Under the pieces are notes generated by a model. The model was not told the DNA's origin. It worked only from the letters and a program-made list of their open reading frames with translations, and ran no database searches. Of a stretch of DNA of 64,000 nt, positions 45,092-53,835 are shown one piece after another. The DNA lies in NCBI GenBank assembly GCA_903858275.1, contig CAIOIC010000033.1, positions 106,108 to 170,107 on the forward strand, read 5' to 3'. The position numbers and the translations under genes are program-made. Source of the stretch: an uncultured Verrucomicrobia subdivision 3 bacterium. Lineage in GTDB: Bacteria > Verrucomicrobiota > Verrucomicrobiia > Limisphaerales > UBA11358. The number at the start of each line of letters is the position of its first letter. Position 1 is the stretch's first letter.

Positions 45092-45739
45092 TCAAACTGT
45101 GCGCATCAGTTCGGCATTGCTGTAGCGAACTTTCTTCAACTTCGCATACTTATCGCTATCGGCGCGATAACCGAGCGCCAAAGCCACAACCGTTTTATAA
45201 CCACTGCCGTTCAGGCCTAAGATATTATCGTATTCTGACGGATTGATTCCTTCCAGCGGGCATGCATCCACATTCAAAATCGCTGCACAAGTCATCAAAT
45301 TTCCAAGCGCGATATAGCACTGCCGCGCCGCCCATTCGTGCGCCACTTTGCTGCGCGGACCATTCACGATGTCGCCCAATATCATGTCGCGATAAAAACC
45401 CAGCGATTCAACCGAGATACCACGAACCTTAACCGTATGAGAAATCAACTTCTCCACATCCGCCGCCGTAATTTCTGTCCGGGCGGCGAACACGACTAAA
45501 TGCGAGCAATCCACCACCTGTTTTTGCCCCCATGATTGTGGCACCAGTGTCGCGCGCTTTGCCGCATCTTGCACGATGAGAAATTGATAAGGCTGCAAAC
45601 CGAAGCTAGTTGGCGTCAACACCAACGCATTTTCCAGCGCTGACCAAATGTCTGCGGATATTTTTTTAGCCGGATCAAAGATTTTTGTGGCGTAGCGCCA
45701 TTCAAGCGATTGAATGAGTGATTGCGAATTTGTATTCAT
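45092..45739 (-). CDS. NAD(P)H-dependent nitroreductase-like flavoprotein
   Basis: A 215-residue FMN oxidoreductase of the nitroreductase family. WRYATKIFDP, TPTSFGLQPYQFLIV, and AARQCYIALGNLMTCAAIL match the FMN-binding and dimer elements of NfsB-type proteins; GYRADSDKYAKLKKVRY is the C-terminal FMN loop. Natural substrates (quinones, nitro compounds, dihydropteridine) cannot be separated. Start ATG at 45739. Confidence 0.85.
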   Translation of the reverse strand: MNTNSQSLIQSLEWRYATKIFDPAKKISADIWSALENALVLTPTSFGLQPYQFLIVQDAAKRATLVPQSWGQKQVVDCSHLVVFAARTEITAADVEKLISHTVKVRGISVESLGFYRDMILGDIVNGPRSKVAHEWAARQCYIALGNLMTCAAILNVDACPLEGINPSEYDNILGLNGSGYKTVVALALGYRADSDKYAKLKKVRYSNAELMRTV

Positions 45740-45845
45740 AAAACCTTAAAGATGTCGATGGAAAGTTACACAGTCCGGCAAAAAAGTAAATTTCCTTCAA
45801 TCCAATCCATTCTCTTACCGGGACCTAACAACACTTCGATTGAAA

Positions 45846-46784
45846 TCAAGCAACGGCGACCGGTGGAGATGAAAAATCAGCAGCATGATACGAACTTCGC
45901 ACCAGCGGTCCGCTAGCCACGTGAATAAAACCCATCGCCTGCGCCGCGCGGGCGTAATTCACGAACTGCTTCGGTGAAATGTATTCCACCAACGGCAGAT
46001 GTTTTTGTGAAGGTGGCAAATATTGGCCCAGCGTGAGAATATCGCAGCCGACACGCCGCAAATCTTCCATGCCCGCCAGCACTTCCGCCTCCGTCTCACC
46101 AAGGCCGAGCATCATGCCGGATTTGGCGAAAATGGATTGGCCGCGCCGTTCCTTCACTTTTTTCAACACGCCCAACGAACGGTCGTAAGTCGCGCGATGC
46201 CGGACGGTCGGCGTCAGGCGGCGGACCGTTTCCAAATTGTGATTGAAAATGTTCGGGCTTGCCGCCAGCACCGATTCTATGGCCGCATCGCTGTCGTTGA
46301 AATCCGGCACGAGCACTTCGATGACGATGCCGGGGTTCAATTCACGCACTGCTTCAATCGTTCGGCGAAAATGTTCCGCTCCACCATCCGCAATGTCATC
46401 ACGAGCCACCGCGGTGATGACGACGTGCTTCAATTGCATCCGGCGCGTCGCTTCCGCCACACGGAATGGTTCATCCACCTCCAGCGGCAGCGGCTTGGCG
46501 GTGGCCACGGCGCAAAATCCGCAGGCCCGCGTGCAGCGGTCGCCGGCGATCATGAAGGTCGCGGTGCCCTTGCTCCAGCATTCCCAATGGTTCGGGCACT
46601 TCGCGCTTTCGCAAACGGTGTGCAGCTTGAGTTCGCCGAGCAATCCGCGCGTGCGGCCAAACGTATCCGCCGTGGGCAGCGGCATCCGCAGCCACTCGGG
46701 CAGCCGGGGGCGGGAATCTTTCAACCCTGAAGCCGACGAATCGGCTGGCGGCTGCCCGACGGCAGAATTTGACGTTGTTACCAT
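45846..46784 (-). CDS. lipA: Lipoyl synthase
   Basis: Inserts two sulfurs into octanoyl groups on lipoyl proteins. A 312-residue radical SAM enzyme with the auxiliary cluster motif CESAKCPNHWEC and the SAM cluster motif CTRACGFC. RSSYHA near the C-terminus is the family's conserved cluster-serine motif. Start is the ATG at 46784; a longer open frame to 46874 overlaps the glutaredoxin gene, which ends 7 bp upstream, so the two are probably co-transcribed. lipB is not adjacent. Confidence 0.94.
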   Translation of the reverse strand: MVTTSNSAVGQPPADSSASGLKDSRPRLPEWLRMPLPTADTFGRTRGLLGELKLHTVCESAKCPNHWECWSKGTATFMIAGDRCTRACGFCAVATAKPLPLEVDEPFRVAEATRRMQLKHVVITAVARDDIADGGAEHFRRTIEAVRELNPGIVIEVLVPDFNDSDAAIESVLAASPNIFNHNLETVRRLTPTVRHRATYDRSLGVLKKVKERRGQSIFAKSGMMLGLGETEAEVLAGMEDLRRVGCDILTLGQYLPPSQKHLPLVEYISPKQFVNYARAAQAMGFIHVASGPLVRSSYHAADFSSPPVAVA

Positions 46785-46791
46785 GTAAAAT

Positions 46792-47034
46792 TTATGGTTT
46801 CTGTTGCAGCTTTTCCCAAAACTTCGCCAGTTCGTCCGGACCGAAGTCGGCGAGGATTTCGCCGTGCACATCAATCACCGGCGCCAAGCGCTGGCCGGAG
46901 AGATTGACCATTTCCGTCATTGCCTTGCTGTCGGCAATAACGTCAAGCGTCTCATATTTGACGCCATGAGAGTCAAGCCAAGCCACGGCCTTGCGACACC
47001 ACGGACAGTAGGGTTTGATGAAAAGTCGAATCAT
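46792..47034 (-). CDS. Glutaredoxin-like protein
   Basis: An 80-residue glutaredoxin with the active site KPYCPWCRKAVAWL (CPWC) and a TxxPVI-like segment LAPVIDVHG with the cis-proline. The protein is short but complete for monomeric glutaredoxins. It leads a two-gene run with lipA, which contains oxygen-sensitive clusters and may profit from the thiol redox partner; that link is inference. Confidence 0.85.
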   Translation of the reverse strand: MIRLFIKPYCPWCRKAVAWLDSHGVKYETLDVIADSKAMTEMVNLSGQRLAPVIDVHGEILADFGPDELAKFWEKLQQKP

Positions 47035-47209
47035 CGCCGGCTGACTCTATCATCATCGGCCGAATTCGTCGAATAATTCCCGACGCTTGGCTTGACCTTT
47101 GGCCGCAAATCTCCATTATACGCAGCCCGGCTTCTCCGCTGTTTTCCCATTCGCGTCCGTCTGGCGCGTCGGGTATTTTGGCAGCGTGAGCGTTCCGGTC
47201 ATTTACGAT

Positions 47210-49048
47210 ATGCAACACATCCGCAACATCGCCATCATCGCGCACGTTGATCATGGCAAGACCACGCTCGTGGACTGCCTGCTGAAACAGTCCGGCACCT
47301 TCCGCGCCAACCAGCACGAATCGTCCGAAGAACGCCTGATGGATTCGATGGACCTTGAGAAGGAAAAGGGCATCACCATCCGCGCCAAGAACGCTGCGTT
47401 CAAATACAAGAATTTCCACATCAACATCGTCGATACTCCCGGACACGCCGACTTCGGCGGCGAGGTTGAACGCATCATGAACATGATCGACGGCGTGCTA
47501 CTCGTCGTGGACTCGGCGGAAGGTCCGCAGGCGCAGACGCGCTTCGTGCTCCGCAAAGCGCTAGAGGCTGGTGCCAAGCCGATTGTCGTCATCAACAAGA
47601 TTGACCGCGAGAACGCCAATCCCAAGAAGGTGCTCGACCAGGTGTTTGAACTCTTCATGTCGCTCAACGCGACGGATGAGCAGCTTGATTTCCCATTTAT
47701 CTATTGCTCGGCCAAGGAAGGTTACGCGAAGGTCGAACTCGACCATGTCACCGGCACGATGGAACCGCTCTTCGACGCCATCGTGAAGCACATTCCGCCG
47801 CCGCGCGCCAAGGCCGGCGACGGGTTCCAGTTGCTCGTCGCGAACCTCGATTACTCCGAATACCTCGGCCGTATCGCCTTCGGCAAAATTTACGAAGGCA
47901 AAGTAAAAGTCGGCGACCCCGCCATCTGCCGCCACGGCAACGGCAAGGTATCCAAGAACAAAATCACCATGCTCTACCATTTTGAGGGCATGAAGCGCAT
48001 TGAAATCCAGGAAGCGCACGCCGGCGACATCGTGGGCATATGCGGTTTCGAGGAAGTGTTCATCGGCGAATCCATCACCGACAGCGAACTCCGCCCCGCC
48101 CTGCCCTACATCCCGATTGATCCGCCGACGATCCAGATGGAATTCGCCGTCAACGACGGCCCGCTCGCCGGCCAGGACGGCAAACTCGTCACTGCCCGCC
48201 ACATTTGGGACCGCCTCGTGAAGGAAATCCGCACCAACGTCGCCCTCCGCATCGCGCAGACCAGCGACCCGAAAATCTTCGCCGTCAGCGGACGCGGCGA
48301 AATGCAGATTGCCATTCTCGTCGAACAAATGCGCCGCGAAGGCCACGAAGTCCTCGTCTCCCGCCCCGAAGTATTGTGGAAGAAAGACCCCACCACCGGC
48401 AATCCGCTGGAGCCGATTGAAAAGCTGTTCGTGGAAATCCCGAACGACTGCCTCGGTAACATCATGGAGAATCTGGCTGGCCGCAAGGCGCAAATCACGA
48501 ACATGAACCACGTCGGCAACCAGGTCTCCGTCGAGGCGCTCATCCCGATGCGCGGCTTGATTGGTTTTGAAACTGACCTGGTGAACTCGACCAAGGGCAT
48601 GGGCGTGATGAGCCATCTTTTCCACGAATACGGCCCGGACTGCGGCGAGATTGCCGCGCGCAAAAACGGCTCGCTCGTCAGCATGGACAACGGTGAAGCC
48701 ACCAACTACGCGCTGAACATGGTTCAGGAACGCGGACGCCTCATGGTCGAGGCCGGCGACGCCATCTACATCGGCATGATTGTCGGTGAAAACGCCCGCG
48801 AGAATGACATCCCAGTGAATCCGGTGAAGGAAAAGCGCCTGACCAATATGCGTTCGCAGGGCGACGGCAAGGGCATCCAACTAGCGCCGCCCATGAAGCT
48901 CTCGCTCGAACGCGCGTTGGAATATATCGACGTGGACGAATACGTGGAAGCCACGCCAAAAAATCTGCGCCTACGCAAAAAAGTCCTAGATGAAGCCCTG
49001 CGCCGCCGCACCGAAAAAAATCGCGCGATCAAATTCGTGCAGGAATAG
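47210..49048 (+). CDS. typA: Ribosome-associated GTPase TypA/BipA
   Basis: A translational GTPase acting in ribosome assembly under stress. A 612-residue protein: P-loop AHVDHGKTTLVD, G2/switch GITIRAKNAA, DTPGHADF, NKIDRENAN, then EF-G-like domains III and V and the BipA C-terminal domain with RTEKNRAIKFV. Start is the ATG at 47210 (MQHIRNIAIIAHV), giving the usual length; the open frame extends to 47099. A strong terminator follows the stop. Confidence 0.95.
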   Translation: MQHIRNIAIIAHVDHGKTTLVDCLLKQSGTFRANQHESSEERLMDSMDLEKEKGITIRAKNAAFKYKNFHINIVDTPGHADFGGEVERIMNMIDGVLLVVDSAEGPQAQTRFVLRKALEAGAKPIVVINKIDRENANPKKVLDQVFELFMSLNATDEQLDFPFIYCSAKEGYAKVELDHVTGTMEPLFDAIVKHIPPPRAKAGDGFQLLVANLDYSEYLGRIAFGKIYEGKVKVGDPAICRHGNGKVSKNKITMLYHFEGMKRIEIQEAHAGDIVGICGFEEVFIGESITDSELRPALPYIPIDPPTIQMEFAVNDGPLAGQDGKLVTARHIWDRLVKEIRTNVALRIAQTSDPKIFAVSGRGEMQIAILVEQMRREGHEVLVSRPEVLWKKDPTTGNPLEPIEKLFVEIPNDCLGNIMENLAGRKAQITNMNHVGNQVSVEALIPMRGLIGFETDLVNSTKGMGVMSHLFHEYGPDCGEIAARKNGSLVSMDNGEATNYALNMVQERGRLMVEAGDAIYIGMIVGENARENDIPVNPVKEKRLTNMRSQGDGKGIQLAPPMKLSLERALEYIDVDEYVEATPKNLRLRKKVLDEALRRRTEKNRAIKFVQE

Positions 49049-49066
49049 CTCCCGCCTCTTCCAACC

Positions 49067-49096
49067 ATCCCCATCCGCACGGATGGGGATTTTTTA
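49067..49096 (+). terminator. Rho-independent terminator after typA
   Basis: A perfect 10-bp stem (ATCCCCATCC with GGATGGGGAT, loop gcac) followed by TTTTTATTG. It lies 18 bp past the typA stop. Confidence 0.92.
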
Positions 49097-49253
49097 TTGT
49101 TCACGACAGAACCGGAGCGGCGACCGCGCTTTGGGGCGGATGAGACGGAGGATGAAATCAATCAGCTTAGGGTTGGTCCGAGCCGGAGGGCGAGGAGTTA
49201 CCCTGGGTCATCGCTCAAACCATCATTCAACCCTGAAAGAAATCTCTGCAAAA

Positions 49254-49329
49254 GGTGTAGCGTCGAGCCTGTGGCTCGACCGGAACGTGGCAAACCGCTG
49301 AATTCCGGCCACAGGCCGGACGCTACACC
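49254..49329. repeat. Palindromic repeat element
   Basis: A 76-bp inverted repeat. Outer arms GGTGTAGCGTC (49254-49264) and GACGCTACACC (49319-49329), inner arms GCCTGTGGC (49267-49275) and GCCACAGGC (49308-49316). It resembles REP/MITE-like elements, lies in the gap between typA and the phosphatase gene (which spans 49049-49360), and has no coding content. The rest of the gap shows nothing else clear. Confidence 0.75.
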
Positions 49330-49360
49330 GCGCTGCGCGCGGCTTTGGCCTAGATTTCGT

Positions 49361-50986
49361 TCAGGATTTCTCGGCCGGCAGGCCGATATAATCCATGCCG
49401 ACGAGGCAGACATCGTCGTCAAAGGCACGGTTCACCGCAAAGGCGCGGATAACCTGCAGCAGTTCGTCAAAAAGAAGACCCGGCGGATGTTGCAGCAGAT
49501 TTTTCACGTCGAGCGTCAGCCGTTCCTGCGAATAAAGTTCCTCGTGCTGGCCTTGAACCTCATAAAGGCCATCGGTAAACAACATCAGAAAATCACCCGG
49601 CGCAATCGTCACTTCGGTCGCCTGATACGGCGGATCCTCAAACAATCCGAGCGCGGGCTGGCTGCGGCCACTGGCGTTGACCAGCGGCTCCACGCGGCCG
49701 AGCGAGCGGCGGATGAGCAGCGGCTTGGGATGGCCGGCGTTGGCAAACCGCACCCGGCCGGTGCGGCAATCGGCCACCGCATAAAAACCGGTGGTCAGCA
49801 TGGGCGAGCCGGTGTTTTTCAGGATGCTGCACAGATCACCGTTCAGCTTGCGCATGAAATCCCCCGGATCGCGCGCCACCGGCTTCAGTTCCTCGGACAG
49901 CGCCCGGATCATCGCCGTGACGAGCGCGGCGCGAACGCCGTGGCCGGCCACGTCGCAGATGAACACGCCCACTTCCGTATCCGAAATGGCGGTGATGCTG
50001 AAAAAATCGCCGCTCACGGACTCCGCCGGTTCGTAACGGTGGACAAATTGAAACGCGCTTTGCTCAGAGGAAACTCCGGGCGGAAAACTCGGATACTGCT
50101 GCGGCAGCATGGTCAATTGGATTTCCCGCGCCGTACGGAGACTTTCCTGCATCAACGAATTTTTGGTGCGCAACTCTTCGCGGCTGCGGGACAGTTCAGA
50201 CGTCGCCCGGCGGATCTGCTCTTCCGTGCGCTTGCGCTCAGAGATATCCTCGACCGAGCCTTCGTAGTAAAGCAGCTTGCCCTGGGCATCGCGGACGGCG
50301 CGGCAGTTCTCGGAAATCCAGATGATCGTGCCGTCCTTGCGGTAGATCATGGACTCGAACCCGCTCAGCGTGTCGTTCTCCTGCATGAGGCGGACAAATT
50401 CCTCACGGCGGCCATGCCCGACGTAAAGCCGTTCGGCAATGTCCTTGATGCTCGCCATTAATTCCAGCGCCGAGTCATAACCGTAAATCCGCGCCAGCGC
50501 GACGTTTGCCAGCAAATAGTTACCATTCACCGTCGTACGGAAAATACCTTCCACCAGATGATCAAAAAGGCCGCAGTAATTATTTTTTTCTTCAATCAGC
50601 GACAACCGCTCCTGATGCCGCGCGATGGAACCACAAATCGCCAGCCTTAACGCCTGCGCCTCGAGCTGGCTCCGGCCAAGATAATCCTGCGCGCCGCTGA
50701 AAACCGCCTCGGCCAGAAACTTTTCATCCAGGCTCGGGCCGATGACGATGACCGGCAGCTGCGGCGCCTTGGTGGTCAGCGAAGTAATCTGAAAAAGCGC
50801 GGCGGCATTCTGATGCGGAATTTCAAACAGGACCGCCTGAAAATGGTTGGTGGTCACCATCGCCAGGCCGGCGTCAGCGGTGGGTTCGTTGGTCAGCTCC
50901 GCCGATGAACCCAGCAAATCGCCAACCTGCCGCGAAATTGTTTCATCCGCGCTGATCAACAAGATTTTGAGTGGACTCGTTTCCAT
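49361..50986 (-). CDS. SpoIIE-type phosphatase with degenerate receiver and PAS
   Basis: A 541-residue signalling protein. Residues about 6-125 have the receiver fold, but the phosphoacceptor Asp is replaced by E55 (VLFEIP) although the acidic pair D14/E15 is kept. A PAS domain (about 150-280) ends in YYEGSVEDISERKR, then a coiled-coil linker, then a PP2C/SpoIIE domain (about 310-541) with SGDFF, DVAGHG and FTDGLYE metal sites. It should dephosphorylate an anti-sigma-antagonist protein; no partner is nearby. Start is the ATG at 50986; a longer frame runs to 51070. Confidence 0.87.
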   Translation of the reverse strand: METSPLKILLISADETISRQVGDLLGSSAELTNEPTADAGLAMVTTNHFQAVLFEIPHQNAAALFQITSLTTKAPQLPVIVIGPSLDEKFLAEAVFSGAQDYLGRSQLEAQALRLAICGSIARHQERLSLIEEKNNYCGLFDHLVEGIFRTTVNGNYLLANVALARIYGYDSALELMASIKDIAERLYVGHGRREEFVRLMQENDTLSGFESMIYRKDGTIIWISENCRAVRDAQGKLLYYEGSVEDISERKRTEEQIRRATSELSRSREELRTKNSLMQESLRTAREIQLTMLPQQYPSFPPGVSSEQSAFQFVHRYEPAESVSGDFFSITAISDTEVGVFICDVAGHGVRAALVTAMIRALSEELKPVARDPGDFMRKLNGDLCSILKNTGSPMLTTGFYAVADCRTGRVRFANAGHPKPLLIRRSLGRVEPLVNASGRSQPALGLFEDPPYQATEVTIAPGDFLMLFTDGLYEVQGQHEELYSQERLTLDVKNLLQHPPGLLFDELLQVIRAFAVNRAFDDDVCLVGMDYIGLPAEKS

Positions 50987-51148
50987 GCTGCTTTCGCCTG
51001 ATTGAAAATACCGGTTCCTTGGCCGCCTGCAAGCGCGTTGCGAACCGCCGGAAAAGTTTCCGCTTGCCAAATGCCGCTAATTGGCTTTGAAATGTCTCCG
51101 TCCCATTAAGCGCGCTTTAGGCATCAACCATGCGATTCAAACCGGCTT

Positions 51149-53248
51149 ATGAAAAACCATCCCCCCGCCGAAATCCGTAATTTCGCCATCGTCGGCCACG
51201 CCTCGTGCGGCAAAACCATGCTCGCGGAGGCCATGCTCCGCTGCGCCGGCGTGATCAGCCGCCTCGGCAAAATCGCCGACGGCTCGACCGTCTCCGACTA
51301 CCACGTCAGCGAAAAGCAGCGGCAGATTTCCGTCTCCGCCTCGCTGCTGCACTTGGAATGGGCCGGCAAAAAATTCAACCTCATTGACACACCCGGCTAT
51401 CTGGATTTCATCAGCGAGGGCCTCGGCGCGCTGCGCGTCGGCGATTTTGCGCTGGTGGTCATTGATGCCCACCACGGCCTCGGTGTCGGCACCGACCGCG
51501 TCTGGAACTACGCCTCCGGCTACGGCCTCCCGAAAATGATTGTCGTCAATGGCGTGGACAAGGAGAACGGCAGCTTTGACGCGGTGCTGAAGACCGCCCA
51601 GGAACATTTCGGGCGGCACGTCTTTCCGTTGAGCGTGCCGGTGAACGCCGGCCCCGACTTGAACCGCACGCTCGACGTCCTCCGCAACGAGGTCGTCACC
51701 TACGCCACCGACGGATCCGGCAAATACACCGAGGAACCCGCCACCGGCGAACTAGGCGAGCGCGTGAAGCAACTGCACAACGAACTCATCGAGCACATCG
51801 CCGAATCTGACGACGGACTGATGAACAAATATTTTGAACAAGGCGGCTTGTCGGAGGAGGAATTCCGCGCCGGCATCCATTCGGCGGTGCAGAAGGAGTT
51901 GTTCATCCCGCTCTTCTGCGCCTCGGCGGAAAACAACATCGGCGTCGCGCGGCTGATGGATTTCATCGCCAAATACGGCTCGTCGCCGATGGACCGCAAA
52001 AACGTCCCCGCAGTGGACGCCAACAGCAATGCCACCGAAGTCAAACTCGATGGCACGGAAACGGTCGCCTACATTTTCAAGACGATGTCCGAAGCGCACT
52101 TCGGCGAACTCTCCTTCTTCCGCGTCTATTCCGGTGAAGTCCGCAGCGGCACCGACTTATTCAACAGCGACCGCAAGATTACCGAGCGCGTCGGGCAGAT
52201 TTTTCTGCTCAACGGCCAGAACCGCGAGAACATTCCCGCGCTCGGCGCCGGCGACATCGGCGCGGTGGTGAAACTCAAGGACACGCACACCGGCAACACG
52301 CTCTGCTCGCCGAAAAATCCGCTGACACTGGCGAAAGTCATTTATCCCAAGCCGAACATCCACGCCGCGCTCATTCCGAAGGTAAAAGGCGAGGAGGAAA
52401 AAATCGCCACCGGCCTCTCCACGCTGCACGAGGAAGATCCGACATTTCTCTACATCGTGGATGGCGAGTTGCACCAGACGATTCTTTCCGCGCAGGGCGA
52501 ACTGCACCTCGAAGTCATCGCCGACCGGTTGCGGCGCCGGCACAACGTCCATGTTGACCTCGAAGCGCCGCGCGTGAAATACCGCGAAACCATCAAGGGC
52601 AAAGGTGAATCCAAATACCGCCACAAAAAACAGACCGGCGGCGCGGGGCAGTTCGCCGAAGTCTGGATGCGCATCGAACCCCAGCCACGCGACACCGGCG
52701 TGGAATTCACCCAGTCGCTCGTCGGGCAGAATGTTGACCGCAACTTCGTGCCGAGCGTCGAGAAAGGCGTGGCGCAGGTCTGCACCGAAGGCGTCCTCGC
52801 CGGCTGCCGCGTGACGGATGTGAAGATTGATTTCTATGACGGCAAGATGCACCCGGTGGACTCGAAGGACATCGCGTTCCAGATCGCCGGTTACTTCGCG
52901 TTCAAGGAAGCATTCACCGCCGCCAAGCCGCTGTTGCTGGAGCCGATTGAGACCGTCGAGATCCAGGTGCCGGAAGCCTTCATGGGCAAGGTCATGGGCG
53001 ACCTTTCCTCGCGACGGGGAAAAATTCTCGGCATCGAGGTCGAAGGCGCATTTCAGGTCATCAAGGCCAGCGTGCCGACGGCGGAACTGTATCACTACTC
53101 CAGCACGCTACGCTCGCTCACCGGCGGCGCCGGTGTCCACACCGAGGCGTTCAGCCATTACGAGGAAATGCCGCGCGACGCGGCGGAAAAAGTCATCGCC
53201 GAGGCTGCCAAGCGCAAGGCGAACCACGACAGCCACAACAATCACTGA
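51149..53248 (+). CDS. Elongation factor G paralogue (EF-G-like GTPase)
   Basis: A 699-residue EF-G-like protein with all five domains. The P-loop is GHASCGKT (residues 16-23), G3 is DTPGYLDF, but G4 reads NGVD (134-137) in place of NKxD. Domain IV has KQTGGAGQFAEVW and the C-terminus has MGKVMGDLSSRRGKILG. This fits the EF-G2 / FusA2-type group, which is not the main translocase; role is unproved. The true fusA is not in the window. The tail is His/Asn-rich (HDSHNNH). Confidence 0.87.
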   Translation: MKNHPPAEIRNFAIVGHASCGKTMLAEAMLRCAGVISRLGKIADGSTVSDYHVSEKQRQISVSASLLHLEWAGKKFNLIDTPGYLDFISEGLGALRVGDFALVVIDAHHGLGVGTDRVWNYASGYGLPKMIVVNGVDKENGSFDAVLKTAQEHFGRHVFPLSVPVNAGPDLNRTLDVLRNEVVTYATDGSGKYTEEPATGELGERVKQLHNELIEHIAESDDGLMNKYFEQGGLSEEEFRAGIHSAVQKELFIPLFCASAENNIGVARLMDFIAKYGSSPMDRKNVPAVDANSNATEVKLDGTETVAYIFKTMSEAHFGELSFFRVYSGEVRSGTDLFNSDRKITERVGQIFLLNGQNRENIPALGAGDIGAVVKLKDTHTGNTLCSPKNPLTLAKVIYPKPNIHAALIPKVKGEEEKIATGLSTLHEEDPTFLYIVDGELHQTILSAQGELHLEVIADRLRRRHNVHVDLEAPRVKYRETIKGKGESKYRHKKQTGGAGQFAEVWMRIEPQPRDTGVEFTQSLVGQNVDRNFVPSVEKGVAQVCTEGVLAGCRVTDVKIDFYDGKMHPVDSKDIAFQIAGYFAFKEAFTAAKPLLLEPIETVEIQVPEAFMGKVMGDLSSRRGKILGIEVEGAFQVIKASVPTAELYHYSSTLRSLTGGAGVHTEAFSHYEEMPRDAAEKVIAEAAKRKANHDSHNNH

Positions 53249-53305
53249 AAACAATCCACCCGGCGGCGTTGATTATTTCGCAGCCGTGTGAATTGTCTTT
53301 ACGCC

Positions 53306-53336
53306 AAAAAAACCTTCCGCTCGCGGCCCGAGGGTC
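53306..53336 (-). terminator. Possible terminator after the DUF465 gene
   Basis: On the minus strand CCCTCG pairs with CGAGcGG (one bulge), then GGAAGG and a seven-T run (53306-53312). The stem is short and imperfect, so the call is moderate. Confidence 0.45.
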
Positions 53337-53367
53337 GTTTCCGGCGCGGCGGCTTCGCCCGAAAATT

Positions 53368-53622
53368 TCAGCGGAGCGCGAGGGCCTCGTGCTTTTGCAC
53401 TGCGGCACAAAGAGCGTCCTTGAGCTTGGCGCGCTTGAATTTCATTTCGTCTATCTGCTGGTCGCTGGCGTATTCCACCTCCTCCTCGATGCGGCAGATT
53501 TCATCGTCGAGCTGGTGATATTCCTCGAACGCCGCGCGAAACTTGCCATCCGCCAGCTTCAGCGAGCGAATGGTTTCGCGGTGCGCGGGGAACTCTTTAA
53601 CGAACGGATGATGCAGGTCCAT
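53368..53622 (-). CDS. DUF465/YdcH-like small protein
   Basis: An 84-residue, highly charged, mostly helical protein. HPFVKEFPAHRETIRSLKLADGKF and the later FKRAKLKDALCAAVQKHE resemble the YdcH/DUF465 family of short coiled-coil proteins with no fixed function. Start ATG at 53622. It stands between the EF-G paralogue and miaB, convergent to the first. Confidence 0.7.
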   Translation of the reverse strand: MDLHHPFVKEFPAHRETIRSLKLADGKFRAAFEEYHQLDDEICRIEEEVEYASDQQIDEMKFKRAKLKDALCAAVQKHEALALR

Positions 53623-53835
53623 GGGAAGTCCTCCAGTTGAAGGTTGACCGGCAACGCCGGGAATCGGCGTGGCCGGTTGGTCGTTGCGCTGTCGGTTCGA
53701 TGCTCATGACCGAGGCCAATTAAGCGCAGGCTCGCTAAATTTTCCAGTTCTATTTTAATAAAACTTAATTCTGCCCGGCCCACTGCCGCCTTTCCAAGCC
53801 TGCGCGGATGAATTAGATTCTCGGACTCTCGAACC

